A stretch of DNA of 64,000 nucleotides from positions 310,001 to 374,000 of the forward strand of contig NZ_BMXV01000004.1 in NCBI RefSeq assembly GCF_014651935.1. The letters are read 5' to 3'. The translations under genes and the position numbers were made by a program. The DNA comes from Marinobacter zhanjiangensis. Lineage in GTDB: Bacteria; Pseudomonadota; Gammaproteobacteria; Pseudomonadales; Oleiphilaceae. Of the stretch, positions 8,681 to 18,599 are shown one piece after another; the first letter of the stretch is position 1; every line of letters begins with the position of its first letter. The notes under the pieces are model-generated. The model saw only the letters and a list, made by a program, of their open reading frames with translations. It was not told the origin of the DNA and searched no databases.

Positions 8681-9097
8681 GTGAAAATGATGAAAGTCCT
8701 GGCGGCCGCCCTGGTTGCCCTCGGCCTGACCGCCGGTGCCGTAATGGCAAGCGTTGAAGACCAGATCCGTGAGCGTATCTCGCCGGTGGGTGAAGTGTGC
8801 CTTGAAGGCGAGGATTGTGGCACTGCTGAACCTGCTGCTGCGTCCAGCGATGGCCCCCGCTCCGGTGAGGATGTGTACGCCGCCGCCTGCCAGTCGTGCC
8901 ATGCTTCCGGTGTGGCCGGTGCCCCGGTGTTCGGTGAAGCCGACGCCTGGAGCGACCGTGTGGACAAGGGCATGGAAACCCTGGTCAGCCACGCTATCAA
9001 CGGTTTCAATGCCATGCCGGCGAAGGGCGGATGCAGCTCCTGCTCGGATGAAGAGATCCAGGCTGCCGTCGAGCACATGGTGGATGAGGTCCAGTAA
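8681..9097 (+). CDS. Cytochrome c5-type monohaem cytochrome
   Basis: 138 residues from a GTG start (AGAGGT lies about 5 bp upstream). A signal peptide (residues 1-23, ending AVMA) is followed by an acidic spacer and a class I cytochrome c domain. The haem motif is C70-Q-S-C73-H74. The methionine ligand lies in FNAMPAKGG, and the following GGCSSC pair is the disulphide typical of cytochromes c5. It is a periplasmic electron carrier to terminal oxidases or peroxidases. A TATAAT box at 8591-8596 may be its -10. It converges on rep. Confidence 0.9.
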   Translation: MKMMKVLAAALVALGLTAGAVMASVEDQIRERISPVGEVCLEGEDCGTAEPAAASSDGPRSGEDVYAAACQSCHASGVAGAPVFGEADAWSDRVDKGMETLVSHAINGFNAMPAKGGCSSCSDEEIQAAVEHMVDEVQ

Positions 9098-9105
9098 GGC
9101 TGATG

Positions 9106-9134
9106 GCGGGCTGGCCTGATCCGGGCCAGTCCGC
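9106..9134. terminator. Hairpin between convergent cytochrome c5 and rep
   Basis: GCGGGCTGGCC (9106-9116) pairs with GGCCAGTCCGC (9124-9134) with one G-T wobble and a 7-base loop. It sits between two stop codons and lacks a T-run. Confidence 0.45.
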
Positions 9135-9153
9135 GTCTTCCCCCCGATACGTT

Positions 9154-11172
9154 TCACCCCCCCAGGTCTCCCAGTAACGCGCTGAGGGTAGCCTTGCCTT
9201 TCTCCTGGTTGGCTTCCTGATCCAGGTCGCCCATGCCTTCCCGCCGTACATCGTCTTCCGGTAACTCGTCCAGGAATCGGCTGGGGATGGGTTCGATCTT
9301 CTCGCCATACTGTCGCCGCTGACCGGCATAGGTCAGGGTCAGGGTTTCCCGTGCCCGGGTAATACCCACGTACATCAGGCGACGCTCTTCCTCGATATTG
9401 CCTTCCTCGATGCTCGCCCGGTGGGGCAGGATTTCCTCTTCCAGGCCCATGATGAACACGTGGGGAAACTCCAGGCCCTTTGATGCGTGCAGGGTCAGCA
9501 ACTGGACCTTGTCGCTGTCGTCCTCTTCCTCCTGCTGTTCCATCAGGTCCCGGAGGATCAGCCGGCTGATGGCATCTTCGATGGTGGTTTCGTCGGCGGT
9601 GCCCTTGTCGTTGTCGAGCATCCGCTGTACAGAATCGATCAGGTACCAGATGTTCTCCATGCGCCGCGTGGCCGCCTTCGGGCTGGCAGCATGCTGGTGC
9701 AGCCACTCCTCATACTCGATATCGGTGAACAGCTGTTTCAGCACCGGTATCGGGTCTTCCTCGTACAGGCGACGGCAGGTGGCTTCCACCCAATGGCGGA
9801 AGCGGCGCAACCGGTCCAGGCCCTTCTCGGTAACATGGGTTTCCACGCCCATTTCATCCAGGGCCCGGTGCATGCTGATATCCCGGGAGCGCGAATAGTG
9901 GCTCAGCTGCTCCAGGGTGCGGGGCCCGATTTCCCGCCGGGGCACATTGACCACCCGCAGGAAGGCGGCATCGTCGTTCGGGTTGATCAGCAGCCGCAGG
10001 TAGGCCATGGCGTCGCGGATTTCGTTCTTGGCGAAGAACGACTGGCCGCCGGAAATTCGATAGGGAATCTGGAACGCCTGCAGCTTCATCTCCAGCAGCC
10101 GGGCCTGGTGGTTGCCCCGGTACAGCACCGCAAAATCCCGGAACTGCAGGCCCTTCTTGAGCTTCTGGTCGATGATTTCCGAGGCTACCCGGTGTACCTC
10201 GGCGTCTTCGTTGCGGCAGCGCACGATGCGCAGTTCGTCGCCGATGGTGTGATCACTCCACAGGACCTTTTCGAACACGTGGGGGTTGTTGGCAATGACG
10301 TCGTTGGCGCAGCGCAGGATACGGGCGGTGGAGCGGTAGTTCTGCTCCAGCTTGACGATCTTCAGGCTGGGGAAGTCTGCCTTGAGCTGCACCAGATTTT
10401 CCGGCCGGGCGCCACGCCAGGCATAGATGGACTGGTCATCATCGCCCACCACTGTAAAGGCCGCCCTTTCCGCCACCAGCAGTTTGACCAGCTCGTACTG
10501 GCACAGGTTGGTGTCCTGGTACTCATCCACCAGCATGTAGCGGATCTTGCGGCGCCATTTGGCCAGGGCCTCCGGCACGGTATGGAACAGTTGCACCGGC
10601 AACAGGATCAGGTCGTCAAAGTCGACGGCATTGTAAGCCTTGAGATACTGCTGGTAGCGCTTGTAGATCAGCGCAATGCGCTGCTCCCGTTCGTCGGCCG
10701 CCTTGCTCCAGGCATCCTGCGGACCCTTCATGTCATTTTTCCAGGTGGAGATGGTGCTCTGGATGGCCGACAGTTCGTCACCCGCGTCAGCGCTGGCTTC
10801 CCGCAGCATCAGGTCCTGCAGCAGGGCCTTGGCGTCTTCCGCATCGAAAATGGAGAAGCCCGGGTGGTAGCCCAGGTGGGCCAGTTCTTCCCGGATGATG
10901 TGCATGCCCAGGTTGTGAAAGGTGGACACCGTCAGGCCCCGGGTCAGCTTGCGGTCGACCAGCTTGCCCACTCGCTCCTTCATTTCCCGGGCGGCCTTGT
11001 TGGTGAAGGTCACTGCGGCAATATGTCGCCCCGGTATGCCTGCCTGTTCGATCAGGTAGGCAATCTTGCGGGTAATAACGCTGGTCTTGCCACTACCGGC
11101 TCCGGCCAGTACCAGCAGGGGGCCGTCGATGTAGCGGACAGCTTCGCGTTGACGTGGGTTGAGTTGTGACAC
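9154..11172 (-). CDS. rep: ATP-dependent DNA helicase Rep (UvrD family)
   Basis: 672 residues, against 673 in E. coli Rep. Superfamily 1A helicase motifs in order: Q motif LNPRQREAV, Walker A AGAGSGKTS (about residues 22-30), motif Ia TFTNKAAREMKERV, Walker B MLVDEYQDTN, motif III GDDDQSIYAWRGA, motif IV KLEQNYRST, motif V TLHASKGLEFPHVF and motif VI RRLMYVGITRARETL. It is a 3'-5' helicase that clears proteins ahead of replication forks and restarts stalled ones. Monocistronic; it diverges from the GGDEF-EAL gene. Confidence 0.96.
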   Translation of the reverse strand: MSQLNPRQREAVRYIDGPLLVLAGAGSGKTSVITRKIAYLIEQAGIPGRHIAAVTFTNKAAREMKERVGKLVDRKLTRGLTVSTFHNLGMHIIREELAHLGYHPGFSIFDAEDAKALLQDLMLREASADAGDELSAIQSTISTWKNDMKGPQDAWSKAADEREQRIALIYKRYQQYLKAYNAVDFDDLILLPVQLFHTVPEALAKWRRKIRYMLVDEYQDTNLCQYELVKLLVAERAAFTVVGDDDQSIYAWRGARPENLVQLKADFPSLKIVKLEQNYRSTARILRCANDVIANNPHVFEKVLWSDHTIGDELRIVRCRNEDAEVHRVASEIIDQKLKKGLQFRDFAVLYRGNHQARLLEMKLQAFQIPYRISGGQSFFAKNEIRDAMAYLRLLINPNDDAAFLRVVNVPRREIGPRTLEQLSHYSRSRDISMHRALDEMGVETHVTEKGLDRLRRFRHWVEATCRRLYEEDPIPVLKQLFTDIEYEEWLHQHAASPKAATRRMENIWYLIDSVQRMLDNDKGTADETTIEDAISRLILRDLMEQQEEEDDSDKVQLLTLHASKGLEFPHVFIMGLEEEILPHRASIEEGNIEEERRLMYVGITRARETLTLTYAGQRRQYGEKIEPIPSRFLDELPEDDVRREGMGDLDQEANQEKGKATLSALLGDLGG

Positions 11173-11409
11173 AATTCACCTGGCGTGGGATTTAAATACA
11201 AAGGAGCATTCTACCTGAGTGTAAATTCTGTATCTTCTGTGGCTTTCAGCTATCGTGTAGGTTGAATCAAGTGATATGTCGACAATATGGGAAGCGGCTG
11301 CCCCTCAATCCCTTGCAGCGGGGCGGGAAATCGCTTTCAGGACACGGCTCCGGGGTTTTGCGGTACCTGCAGCTGGGCAGCTCCGGGAACAGAGAGCACC
11401 AGAATTTTC

Positions 11410-13125
11410 ATGCAGTCCGATAATCTGCGGATCCTCGTCCTGGCCGGGGAACACACTGATTTCCTCTGGTACGGCAATCTGCTCCGTGGCCATCAGGATT
11501 TCGTGCCGGAGTTGACCTGGTGTCCGGACCCGGACGACCTGGGGGATCTGCTGCTCAATGCCCATTTCGATGTGCTGCTGTGGGAGTGCACCTTCCACGC
11601 CGGCTCCGCAGCCGGTTTCCTGCAGTACCTTTCCGTTGCCGGCAATGAAAAGCCGGTCATAGCCCTGGGTGCCGCCAGCGAAGATGAGCTCAGCCAGGAA
11701 ATGATGGCCAGCGGTGCTGCCGACTACCTGAGCAAGGCTCGCCTTGAGCGCTGGTCTCTCGGCCGGGCGGTTCGCTGTGTCTGGTTCCGCCGGCAGCTGG
11801 AGGACAGTGCCGGGGGCCAGATGGGGCGGGATGTGGCCAGCGGCTTCATCAACCGCAACCTGTTCTTTGACCGGCTGCAGCAGGCCATCCTCAGGGCGGA
11901 GCGGGGCGATCACCGGCTGGCGCTGGTGCATATCAATATCGACGATTTCCGTACCGTGAATGAGTCCCTGGGCTACAGTCGAGGTGACGAGCTGGTGCTC
12001 AAGCTGGCGGAACGGCTGCGCAAGGTGATTCGCCGGGTGGATTCCCTGATGCGTATCGGCGGCGACGAGCTGGCGGTGATCGCCGAGAACGTGGACGATT
12101 CCCTCGACCTGTCCCATATCGTGCGCAAGCTGGTGGCGGCCCTGGGTGACCCGGTCAATGTTGGCGGCAATCTGGTCGGCGTGACCGCCAGTCTGGGCGT
12201 GTCCACGTTCCCGGAGGCCGGCGATACGCCGGAAACGCTGCTGCGGCGGGCCAACCGGGCCATGTTCGAGGCCAAGCGCGATGCCGGTACCAGCTACCGG
12301 TTCTACAACCGGCAGCTGCATATCTCCGCCGGCCACCAGATCAAACTGGAAGGGGACCTGCGCAATGCGCTGCGGGGCAATGAACTGGAACTCTATTACC
12401 AGCCGCGCATTGATCTTGTCACCGGCGAGGTCAGGGGGGTGGAGTGCCTGATCCGCTGGAACCACCCGACCCGTGGCCTGGTGATGCCCGACGAGTTCAT
12501 TCCCGCCGCCGAGCGTAGCGGGCTGATCGTGCCGATCGGCTACTGGGTGATCGAGCAGGCCTGTGAGCGCCTGCGTGAATCCGCCGATCTGGGTTTCCCC
12601 GGGCTGGTGTTCGCCGTCAACCTGTCCTTCCGCCAGTTTCACGACCGCAAGATGACGGAAACCATCTTTCGCATTATCTTCAACGCCAATGTCGACACCT
12701 CGCTACTCGAGCTGGAGCTGACCGAGAGCGCCATGATGCATGACCCGGACTATGCCCAGCGCTGTTTGCGGGAACTCAGCCAGCTGGGCATCAGCTTTGC
12801 CCTGGACGACTTCGGTACCGGCTATTCCTCGCTCACCAACCTGCAGCATCTGCCCATTTCCCTGGTGAAGATCGACAAGTCCTTCGTTCAGGCTCTGGGG
12901 CAGTCCGGGGACTCGGAGCACATTATCCGCGCCATCATCAGCCTGGCCCACAGCCTGCAGATGAGCGTGGTGGCAGAGGGTGCAGAGACCGAGGGCCAGC
13001 TGGATTTCCTCCGGGAACAGCACTGCGACGAGGTGCAGGGATTCTATTACGCCAGGCCCATGCCCTGGTCCGATCTGATCACTTTCCTGCACGACCGCAA
13101 TCGCCTGGCTTGCCTGCCGGAGTAA
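11410..13125 (+). CDS. GGDEF-EAL protein with degenerate receiver domain (probable c-di-GMP phosphodiesterase)
   Basis: 571 residues from the ATG at 11410 (GAGAG upstream; the frame is open to 11287 but those codons look non-coding). Residues 5-125 resemble a receiver, but the phospho-acceptor position is W58 in FDVLLWE. A GGDEF domain follows with GGDEL (217-221) and an intact I-site RRVD (208-211). The EAL domain starts ECLIRW (345) and keeps the metal and catalytic residues (NLSFRQF, LELTESAMM, LDDFGTGYSS, VKIDKSF, VAEGAE, VQGFYYARP). I infer c-di-GMP hydrolysis, with the GGDEF domain probably binding nucleotide as a regulator. No partner kinase lies nearby. Confidence 0.9.
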   Translation: MQSDNLRILVLAGEHTDFLWYGNLLRGHQDFVPELTWCPDPDDLGDLLLNAHFDVLLWECTFHAGSAAGFLQYLSVAGNEKPVIALGAASEDELSQEMMASGAADYLSKARLERWSLGRAVRCVWFRRQLEDSAGGQMGRDVASGFINRNLFFDRLQQAILRAERGDHRLALVHINIDDFRTVNESLGYSRGDELVLKLAERLRKVIRRVDSLMRIGGDELAVIAENVDDSLDLSHIVRKLVAALGDPVNVGGNLVGVTASLGVSTFPEAGDTPETLLRRANRAMFEAKRDAGTSYRFYNRQLHISAGHQIKLEGDLRNALRGNELELYYQPRIDLVTGEVRGVECLIRWNHPTRGLVMPDEFIPAAERSGLIVPIGYWVIEQACERLRESADLGFPGLVFAVNLSFRQFHDRKMTETIFRIIFNANVDTSLLELELTESAMMHDPDYAQRCLRELSQLGISFALDDFGTGYSSLTNLQHLPISLVKIDKSFVQALGQSGDSEHIIRAIISLAHSLQMSVVAEGAETEGQLDFLREQHCDEVQGFYYARPMPWSDLITFLHDRNRLACLPE

Positions 13126-13214
13126 GGCCCTGTACCTTTTGCTCCTCAGCTTAATACAGTCAGGGACCGCCTGCTTCCGCAGCAGTCGAAGGTCCCCCAT
13201 TCAGGTAACACAGC

Positions 13215-15566
13215 ATGATCCGTATCCCCGCTCGTATTGCCGAAGAACTCGGCGTTCGTGAACAACAGGTAAACGCAACCATTGCCCTGCTGGACGAGGG
13301 CGCCACCGTGCCCTTCATCGCCCGCTACCGGAAAGAAGTCACTGGTGCCCTGGACGACACCCAGCTGCGGAACCTGGAAGAACGGCTGCGATATCTGCGG
13401 GAACTGGAAGATCGCCGGGAGACCATCCTCAACAGCATCGATGAACAGGGCAAACTGACCGACGAGCTCCGCAACGATATTAATGCGGCGGAGACCAAAC
13501 ACCGTCTGGAAGATCTGTATCTGCCCTACAAGCCGAGGCGTCGCACCAAGGCCCAGATTGCCCGCGAGGCTGGTCTGGAACCGCTGGCGGATACCCTGTA
13601 CGACGACCCGGGCCAGGATCCGGAAACCGTGGCAGCCGGCTATCTCAACCCGGAAGCCGGCGTGGAAGACGTCAAGGCCGCCCTTGAGGGAGCCCGCAAT
13701 ATCCTGATGGAGCGGTTCGCCGAGGACGCCGAATTGCTGGGCCGCTTACGAGACTACCTGTGGAATGAAGGTGTGCTGAAGGTCAGCGTGATCGAAGGCA
13801 AGGAATACGAGGGCGCCAAGTTCCGGGACTACTTCGACCACCGGGAGCCCCTGAAGAAGATGCCCTCCCACCGGGCCCTGGCGGTACTGCGGGGACGAAA
13901 CGAAGGCATTCTCACCTATGGTATTGCCGTTGAGGGCGAGAGCGATGATCGTCGCGTACCGCATCCGGCGGAAGGCAAGATCGCCGCCCACTGGCGTATC
14001 CGCGACGATGGCCGGCCGGCGGACCGCTGGTTGTCGGAAGTGGTGCGTTGGACCTGGCGGGTCAAGCTGTCCACCCAGCTGGAAACCGACCTCATGGCTC
14101 AGGTTCGCGAAGCGGCCGAGGCCGAGGCTATCCAGGTGTTCGCCAACAACCTCAAGGACCTGCTCCTGCTGGCGCCGGCTGGTCCCCGCGCCACCCTGGG
14201 CCTGGACCCCGGCTTGCGCACCGGAGTAAAGGTCGCGATCATCGACGCCACCGGCCAGGTTGCCGGTCATGGCGCCATTTACCCCCACGCGCCGAAGAAC
14301 CAGTGGGACCAGGCCATTGAGCAGATGGCCAGATGGTGCCGGGAATACAACATCGAGCTGGTGGCCATCGGTAACGGCACCGCTTCCCGGGAAACCGAGA
14401 AACTGGTGGCCGATCTCTGCAAACGTTACCCGGAGCTGAAGCTCAATCGCATTGTGGTCAGTGAATCTGGCGCTTCGATCTATTCCGCCTCCGAATTTGC
14501 ATCCCGGGAGCTGCCCGACCTGGACGTCACCATCCGCGGCGCCGTATCCATCGCCCGTCGCCTGCAGGATCCGCTGGCCGAGATGGTCAAGATCGAACCC
14601 AAGTCCATTGGTGTCGGCCAGTACCAGCATGATGTCTCCCAGGTGCAGCTGGCGCGCAGCCTGGATGCGGTGGTGGAGGATTGTGTCAACGGTGTCGGGG
14701 TGGACCTGAACACCGCGTCCGCACCGCTGCTTTCAAGAGTGTCCGGTCTCAACCCCGGCACCGCCGAGAACATCATCGATTTTCGCAGTCGCAACGGCGC
14801 TTTCCGCAGCCGCAAGCAGCTGCTGGAGGTGCCTCGCCTGGGTCCGAAGACCTTTGAACAGGCCGCCGGTTTCCTGCGTATCAGCCAGGGAGAGAACCCT
14901 CTGGACCGTTCCGCCGTACATCCCGAGGCCTACGGCGTGGTGGCGGCCATTGCGGAGAAAAATGCCCGCAAGGTGGCGGACCTTGTGGGGGATGTCAGCT
15001 TTTTGCGTTCCCTGAACCCGGAGGACTATGTCACCGAACGGTTTGGTGTGCCCACCATCCGTGACATCATCGCCGAGCTGGAGAAGCCGGGGCGGGATCC
15101 GCGGCCGGAATTCCGTTTTGCCAGTTTCCAGGAAGGCGTGGAAACCCTGAACGACCTCAAGCCGGGCATGACTCTGGAAGGTACTGTCACCAACGTCACC
15201 AACTTCGGTGCATTTGTTGATATCGGTGTGCACCAGGACGGGCTGGTGCACATTTCCGCCCTGTCCCACGACTTCGTCAAGGACCCGCGGGAAGTGGTCA
15301 AGGCCGGGGATATCGTCAAGGTCAAGGTTATGGACGTGGACATTCCCCGCAAGCGGATTGCCCTGTCCATGCGCCTGGACGACAAACCCGGCGAGAGCAA
15401 CCGGCCGGAGCGGGGGCAGGGCGACCGCAAGGCTGCCGGTAAGCCCGGACAGGGCGCCGGGGCGCGTGATAACGGCAAGGGCAAGCCGAAACAACAGCAA
15501 CAGCCACAGGGTGCCATGGCCGGCGCGCTGGCCCAGGCCATGGCGTCGGCCAAGGGCAAGCGCTGA
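13215..15566 (+). CDS. tex: Tex-family S1 RNA-binding transcription accessory protein
   Basis: 783 residues. The N-terminal Tex domain starts [35 protein letters not shown] YqgF/RuvC-like core follows ([17 protein letters not shown]), then a helix-hairpin-helix region ([37 protein letters not shown]). A C-terminal S1 domain begins [20 protein letters not shown] (about residue 655), and there is a low-complexity Gly/Gln-rich tail. Tex binds nucleic acid and affects transcription and toxin expression in several pathogens, but its exact role is unresolved. Monocistronic; it lies 89 bp after the GGDEF-EAL gene. Confidence 0.96.
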   Translation: MIRIPARIAEELGVREQQVNATIALLDEGATVPFIARYRKEVTGALDDTQLRNLEERLRYLRELEDRRETILNSIDEQGKLTDELRNDINAAETKHRLEDLYLPYKPRRRTKAQIAREAGLEPLADTLYDDPGQDPETVAAGYLNPEAGVEDVKAALEGARNILMERFAEDAELLGRLRDYLWNEGVLKVSVIEGKEYEGAKFRDYFDHREPLKKMPSHRALAVLRGRNEGILTYGIAVEGESDDRRVPHPAEGKIAAHWRIRDDGRPADRWLSEVVRWTWRVKLSTQLETDLMAQVREAAEAEAIQVFANNLKDLLLLAPAGPRATLGLDPGLRTGVKVAIIDATGQVAGHGAIYPHAPKNQWDQAIEQMARWCREYNIELVAIGNGTASRETEKLVADLCKRYPELKLNRIVVSESGASIYSASEFASRELPDLDVTIRGAVSIARRLQDPLAEMVKIEPKSIGVGQYQHDVSQVQLARSLDAVVEDCVNGVGVDLNTASAPLLSRVSGLNPGTAENIIDFRSRNGAFRSRKQLLEVPRLGPKTFEQAAGFLRISQGENPLDRSAVHPEAYGVVAAIAEKNARKVADLVGDVSFLRSLNPEDYVTERFGVPTIRDIIAELEKPGRDPRPEFRFASFQEGVETLNDLKPGMTLEGTVTNVTNFGAFVDIGVHQDGLVHISALSHDFVKDPREVVKAGDIVKVKVMDVDIPRKRIALSMRLDDKPGESNRPERGQGDRKAAGKPGQGAGARDNGKGKPKQQQQPQGAMAGALAQAMASAKGKR

Positions 15567-15650
15567 AGATTGATTGATAGGGCACATTGCCCCCACACAT
15601 TGTCCGCAACGGCGATCAGGCCGTTTACCTGGTGATCAGAGGAGTCAACC

Positions 15651-17204
15651 ATGGGTGCATCGCGCCAGGCGCTGTTTTCACAGCTCACGGCCAGTGACTG
15701 GGACGGTTTCCTGAAAGGGGCCGAGAAAGAGGGCTTGCGGGTGGACCGCAACGGTTTTATTGCCCAGACGCCGCACCCGGAAGCGCTGGGCTCGGCGCTG
15801 ACACACCCTCGCATCACCACGGACTACTCCGAGTCGCTGATGGAGCTGATCACGCCGGTGTGCCGCAGTACCGAGGAAATGCTGACCTCGCTGCGGGATA
15901 TCCACTGGTTTGTGCAGCAGCACCTGGGGGACGAGGTGCTCTGGTCAGCAAGCATGCCCTGTGAGCTGGATGGCGACCCCAGCATCCCCATCGCTGAATA
16001 TGGCAGCTCCCATATCGGTCAGCTCAAGCATGTCTACCGCCAGGGGCTGGCGGTGCGTTACGGGCGCATGATGCAGAGTATCGCCGGCGCCCACTACAAC
16101 CTGTCGCTGCCGGATAGCTTCTGGCAAAAGTGGCAGCAGATGCTGGGCGGCGGCCAGCCCCTCAGGGACTTCAAGTCGGACCAGTACTTCTGGCTGATCC
16201 GGAACTTCCGCCGTCGCAGCTGGCTGCTGATGCTGCTGTTCGGCGCTTCGCCGGCATTGGATGCCAGCTTTGTGAAGGGCATGAAGCACCAGCTTGCGCC
16301 GCTGGGCCGCGATTCCTGGTACGGTCCTTATACCACCTCGCTGCGTATGGGCGATCTTGGCTATCACAATAACGCCCAGTCTTCCCTGAACATCTGCTTC
16401 AACGAGCTGAAGACCTACACCGAAACCCTGGAACGTGCCATCCACACCGACTGGCCGGAATACCAGAAGATCGGCACCCGCCGGGGGGATCAGTTCATAC
16501 AGCTCAACACCAGCATTCTGCAGATCGAGAACGAGTACTACAGTGCGGTGCGCCCCAAGCGTACAACCGAGCGGGGCGAAAAGCCCATTCAGGCCCTGGA
16601 TGACCGGGGTGTGGAGTACATCGAAGTGCGCTGCCTGGATCTGGATCCGTTTTCACCCCTTGGTCTGAATGCACCGCAGGTGGATTTCCTGGACCTGTTC
16701 CTGCTGGGCTGCCTGCTCAGGGACAGCCCGCGTATTGATGATGCCGAGTGCGAACGCCTGGATGACAACTACAAGGATGTGATCAATGAGGGGCGCAACC
16801 CCGACCTGAGACTGACCCGCTGCGACCAGTCCACGCCGGTGATGGATGCCGCCCGGGAGGCCCTGGACGATCTGCAGGGTCTGGCGGAGCAGCTTGACCA
16901 GTGGCAGGGCGGCACCCGTTACCGGGAAGCCCTGGAGGTGCAGCGCAACAAGGTGGAAGACCCCTCACTGCTGCCCTCGGCCCGGGTTCTCGCGGCCATG
17001 GAAAGCACCGGGCAAGGTCATCGGGACTGGACCCTGGCACTGTCCCGGGAGCACCAGCAGGCTCTGCAGGATGCAGTGCCGGATGAACAGGTACGGGCCG
17101 ACTTCGAGAAGATGACCCGGGAATCGCTGGAGGAGCAGCGCGCCATGGAACAGTCCGACCAGGGCAGCTTCGCGGAATTTCTGGAGCACTACCTGGCCAG
17201 TTGA
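15651..17204 (+). CDS. gshA: Glutamate-cysteine ligase
   Basis: 517 residues, the length of the E. coli GshA class. The N-terminal block LKGAEKEGLRVDRNGFIAQTPHPEALGSALTHPRITTDYSESLMELITP contains the conserved Glu residues for Mg-ATP binding. Further GshA segments are GSSHIGQLKHVYRQGLAVRYGRMMQSIAG, PYTTSLRMGDLGYHNNAQSS and YIEVRCLDLDPFSPLG. It joins glutamate and cysteine through the gamma-carboxyl group, the first step of glutathione synthesis. AGAGGAG precedes the ATG. gshB is not in the window. It converges on the FliL-like gene with 21 bp between stops. Confidence 0.96.
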   Translation: MGASRQALFSQLTASDWDGFLKGAEKEGLRVDRNGFIAQTPHPEALGSALTHPRITTDYSESLMELITPVCRSTEEMLTSLRDIHWFVQQHLGDEVLWSASMPCELDGDPSIPIAEYGSSHIGQLKHVYRQGLAVRYGRMMQSIAGAHYNLSLPDSFWQKWQQMLGGGQPLRDFKSDQYFWLIRNFRRRSWLLMLLFGASPALDASFVKGMKHQLAPLGRDSWYGPYTTSLRMGDLGYHNNAQSSLNICFNELKTYTETLERAIHTDWPEYQKIGTRRGDQFIQLNTSILQIENEYYSAVRPKRTTERGEKPIQALDDRGVEYIEVRCLDLDPFSPLGLNAPQVDFLDLFLLGCLLRDSPRIDDAECERLDDNYKDVINEGRNPDLRLTRCDQSTPVMDAAREALDDLQGLAEQLDQWQGGTRYREALEVQRNKVEDPSLLPSARVLAAMESTGQGHRDWTLALSREHQQALQDAVPDEQVRADFEKMTRESLEEQRAMEQSDQGSFAEFLEHYLAS

Positions 17205-17225
17205 GGGTCTGGGTATTCTCCCTGG

Positions 17226-17675
17226 CTAACGCTGGATCACAAAGGAGGTGAACAGCACGTCGACAACCTGTTCGCCGGTCTGCTGTTCTTCCAGTACCTG
17301 GTTCATGCGATCACGGGCCTCCCGCCGCAGTGCTTGTTGGCCTTCGCTGCCGGACAGCGTCTGCAGGTCGGACTGTTCGCCAAAAAGCATGACCAGTTCA
17401 TGGCGCAGGCGGGGCATATGGGTTTCAATGGCGTCCCTGGCGGTTTCGGTGCCGACCCGCAGGCTGACATTGGCCTTCAGGTAGGCCGGGCGCTCGCTGG
17501 GTTCGCCCACGTGGGTGACAAAGGACGGCCTCATTTCCACGTATTCAGTGTGGCTTTCTGTGGTTTCCTCGCTGTCTTCCGATGCCTCTTCGTCATCGTC
17601 GGCGGCCACAGCAGGCAGCGACAGGGCGGCGGCGAGGAGCAGGCTGATCCACAGGGTAAGGGGTCGATTCATCAT
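17226..17675 (-). CDS. FliL-like exported protein
   Basis: 149 residues. A signal sequence (LTLWISLLLAAALSLPAVAA) is followed by an acidic linker and a FliL-type domain: AYLKANVSLRVGTETARDAI, HMPRLRHELVMLFGEQS, and the C-terminal EARDRMNQVLEEQQTGEQVVDVLFTSFVIQR typical of the family. Flagellar FliL binds the MotAB stator in the inner membrane. This copy sits far from any flagellar gene and its N-terminus looks cleavable, so a flagellar role is uncertain. It diverges from dsbB. Confidence 0.8.
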   Translation of the reverse strand: MMNRPLTLWISLLLAAALSLPAVAADDDEEASEDSEETTESHTEYVEMRPSFVTHVGEPSERPAYLKANVSLRVGTETARDAIETHMPRLRHELVMLFGEQSDLQTLSGSEGQQALRREARDRMNQVLEEQQTGEQVVDVLFTSFVIQR

Positions 17676-17792
17676 CGGCGCTCTTGTTTCATTTTGACAG
17701 GAATTCTGACTCGCACAATATCAGGACCCGGGGGCTGATGCAGCCATTGCGGTTCACTGTGCTCAGGGGTTTGGCAGAAGGTTGGGGTTTAT

Positions 17793-18293
17793 ATGCGCAG
17801 GCTGGTTTATCTTTTTGCGTTTCTGGTGCCCGCCGGGTTACTGGCGGTGGCGTTCTACATGGAGTATGTCATGGGCCTGGAGCCCTGTCCGCTGTGCTGG
17901 TTGCAACGCTTTGCGTTCATGGCAGTGGGTGCCGTGGGGCTGGTGGCGGTGTTGCACAACCCCGGGAACATCGGTAGCCGCATATACGGTTTCCTGCTGG
18001 CGCTGACCGGCGGTATCGGCCTGGGCCTGGCAGGGCGCCAGTTATGGCTGCAAAGCCTGCCGGCGGATCAGGTGCCGGCCTGCGGTTCGTCCGTGGACTA
18101 CATGCTGGAAGTGTTTCCGCTGATAGATGTGCTGGCCATGGCCGTCAAGGGTACCGGCGATTGCGCCAAGGTCGTCTGGACCTTCCTGGGACTCAGCATT
18201 CCGGGCTGGACCGCCGTATTCTTTACCCTGATCATTCTGGCTGGCCTGGGTATTCTGTTTGGTCTGGTCCGCGGAACGAGTACTGATCGCTGA
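17793..18293 (+). CDS. dsbB: Disulfide bond formation protein B
   Basis: 166 residues, four membrane helices. Both redox pairs are present: C32/C35 in EPCPLCWLQR in the first periplasmic loop, and C97/C124 (PACGSS and GDCAKVVW) in the second. DsbB reoxidises DsbA and passes the electrons to quinone in the inner membrane. It precedes rsd/algQ in the same order as in Pseudomonas, but a terminator separates the two. Confidence 0.95.
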   Translation: MRRLVYLFAFLVPAGLLAVAFYMEYVMGLEPCPLCWLQRFAFMAVGAVGLVAVLHNPGNIGSRIYGFLLALTGGIGLGLAGRQLWLQSLPADQVPACGSSVDYMLEVFPLIDVLAMAVKGTGDCAKVVWTFLGLSIPGWTAVFFTLIILAGLGILFGLVRGTSTDR

Positions 18294-18334
18294 GGGCTGT
18301 ACAGTCACCGACGGCTCTTTGCAGCTGAAATCTG

Positions 18335-18365
18335 ACGCCCTGCCATCATGGTGGGGCGTTTTTGT
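18335..18365 (+). terminator. Rho-independent terminator of dsbB
   Basis: ACGCCC (18335-18340) pairs with GGGCGT (18354-18359), with a further imperfect GCCAT/ATGGT pairing inside, followed by TTTTTG and another T-run. Confidence 0.8.
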
Positions 18366-18506
18366 TTTTGCTCTGCAGGCACCCGCGATGCCTGGCTCTG
18401 ACGCCTCTATCGACTGACCCGATAGTGTTTGTACTGACTCTTCCACGGGGTGCTCTTCCGCGCTTGCCCGGCTGATCGGAATTGGGGTAACTTGGTTAAC
18501 ATTAAC

Positions 18507-18550
18507 GCCAGTGCCCCGTTGGTCACCCAATGGACCAGACGGGCACTGGC
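18507..18550 (+). promoter_or_regulatory. Strong stem-loop in the rsd leader
   Basis: GCCAGTGCCC (18507-18516) pairs perfectly with GGGCACTGGC (18541-18550). The pairing continues inward (GT, then TGGTC with GACCA-AC) past single-base bulges to a short loop. It lies 49 bp before the rsd start and has no T-run, so it is more likely an mRNA leader element than a terminator. Apart from this and the terminator upstream, the 306-base gap 18294-18599 shows nothing else. Confidence 0.55.
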
Positions 18551-18599
18551 TGAGACAGCAAGCCAACACCACCAAAAGTAAGTCTGCCCGGGAGGCACC

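Noticed and set aside
9487..11169. 560-codon open frame antisense to rep
   Set aside because: rep is unmistakable on the other strand; the antisense product shows low-complexity His/Gln/Val-rich sequence typical of a GC-driven shadow frame.
11305..12642. 445-codon open frame antisense to the GGDEF-EAL gene
   Set aside because: Covers the conserved GGDEF/EAL coding strand and has no motif of its own.
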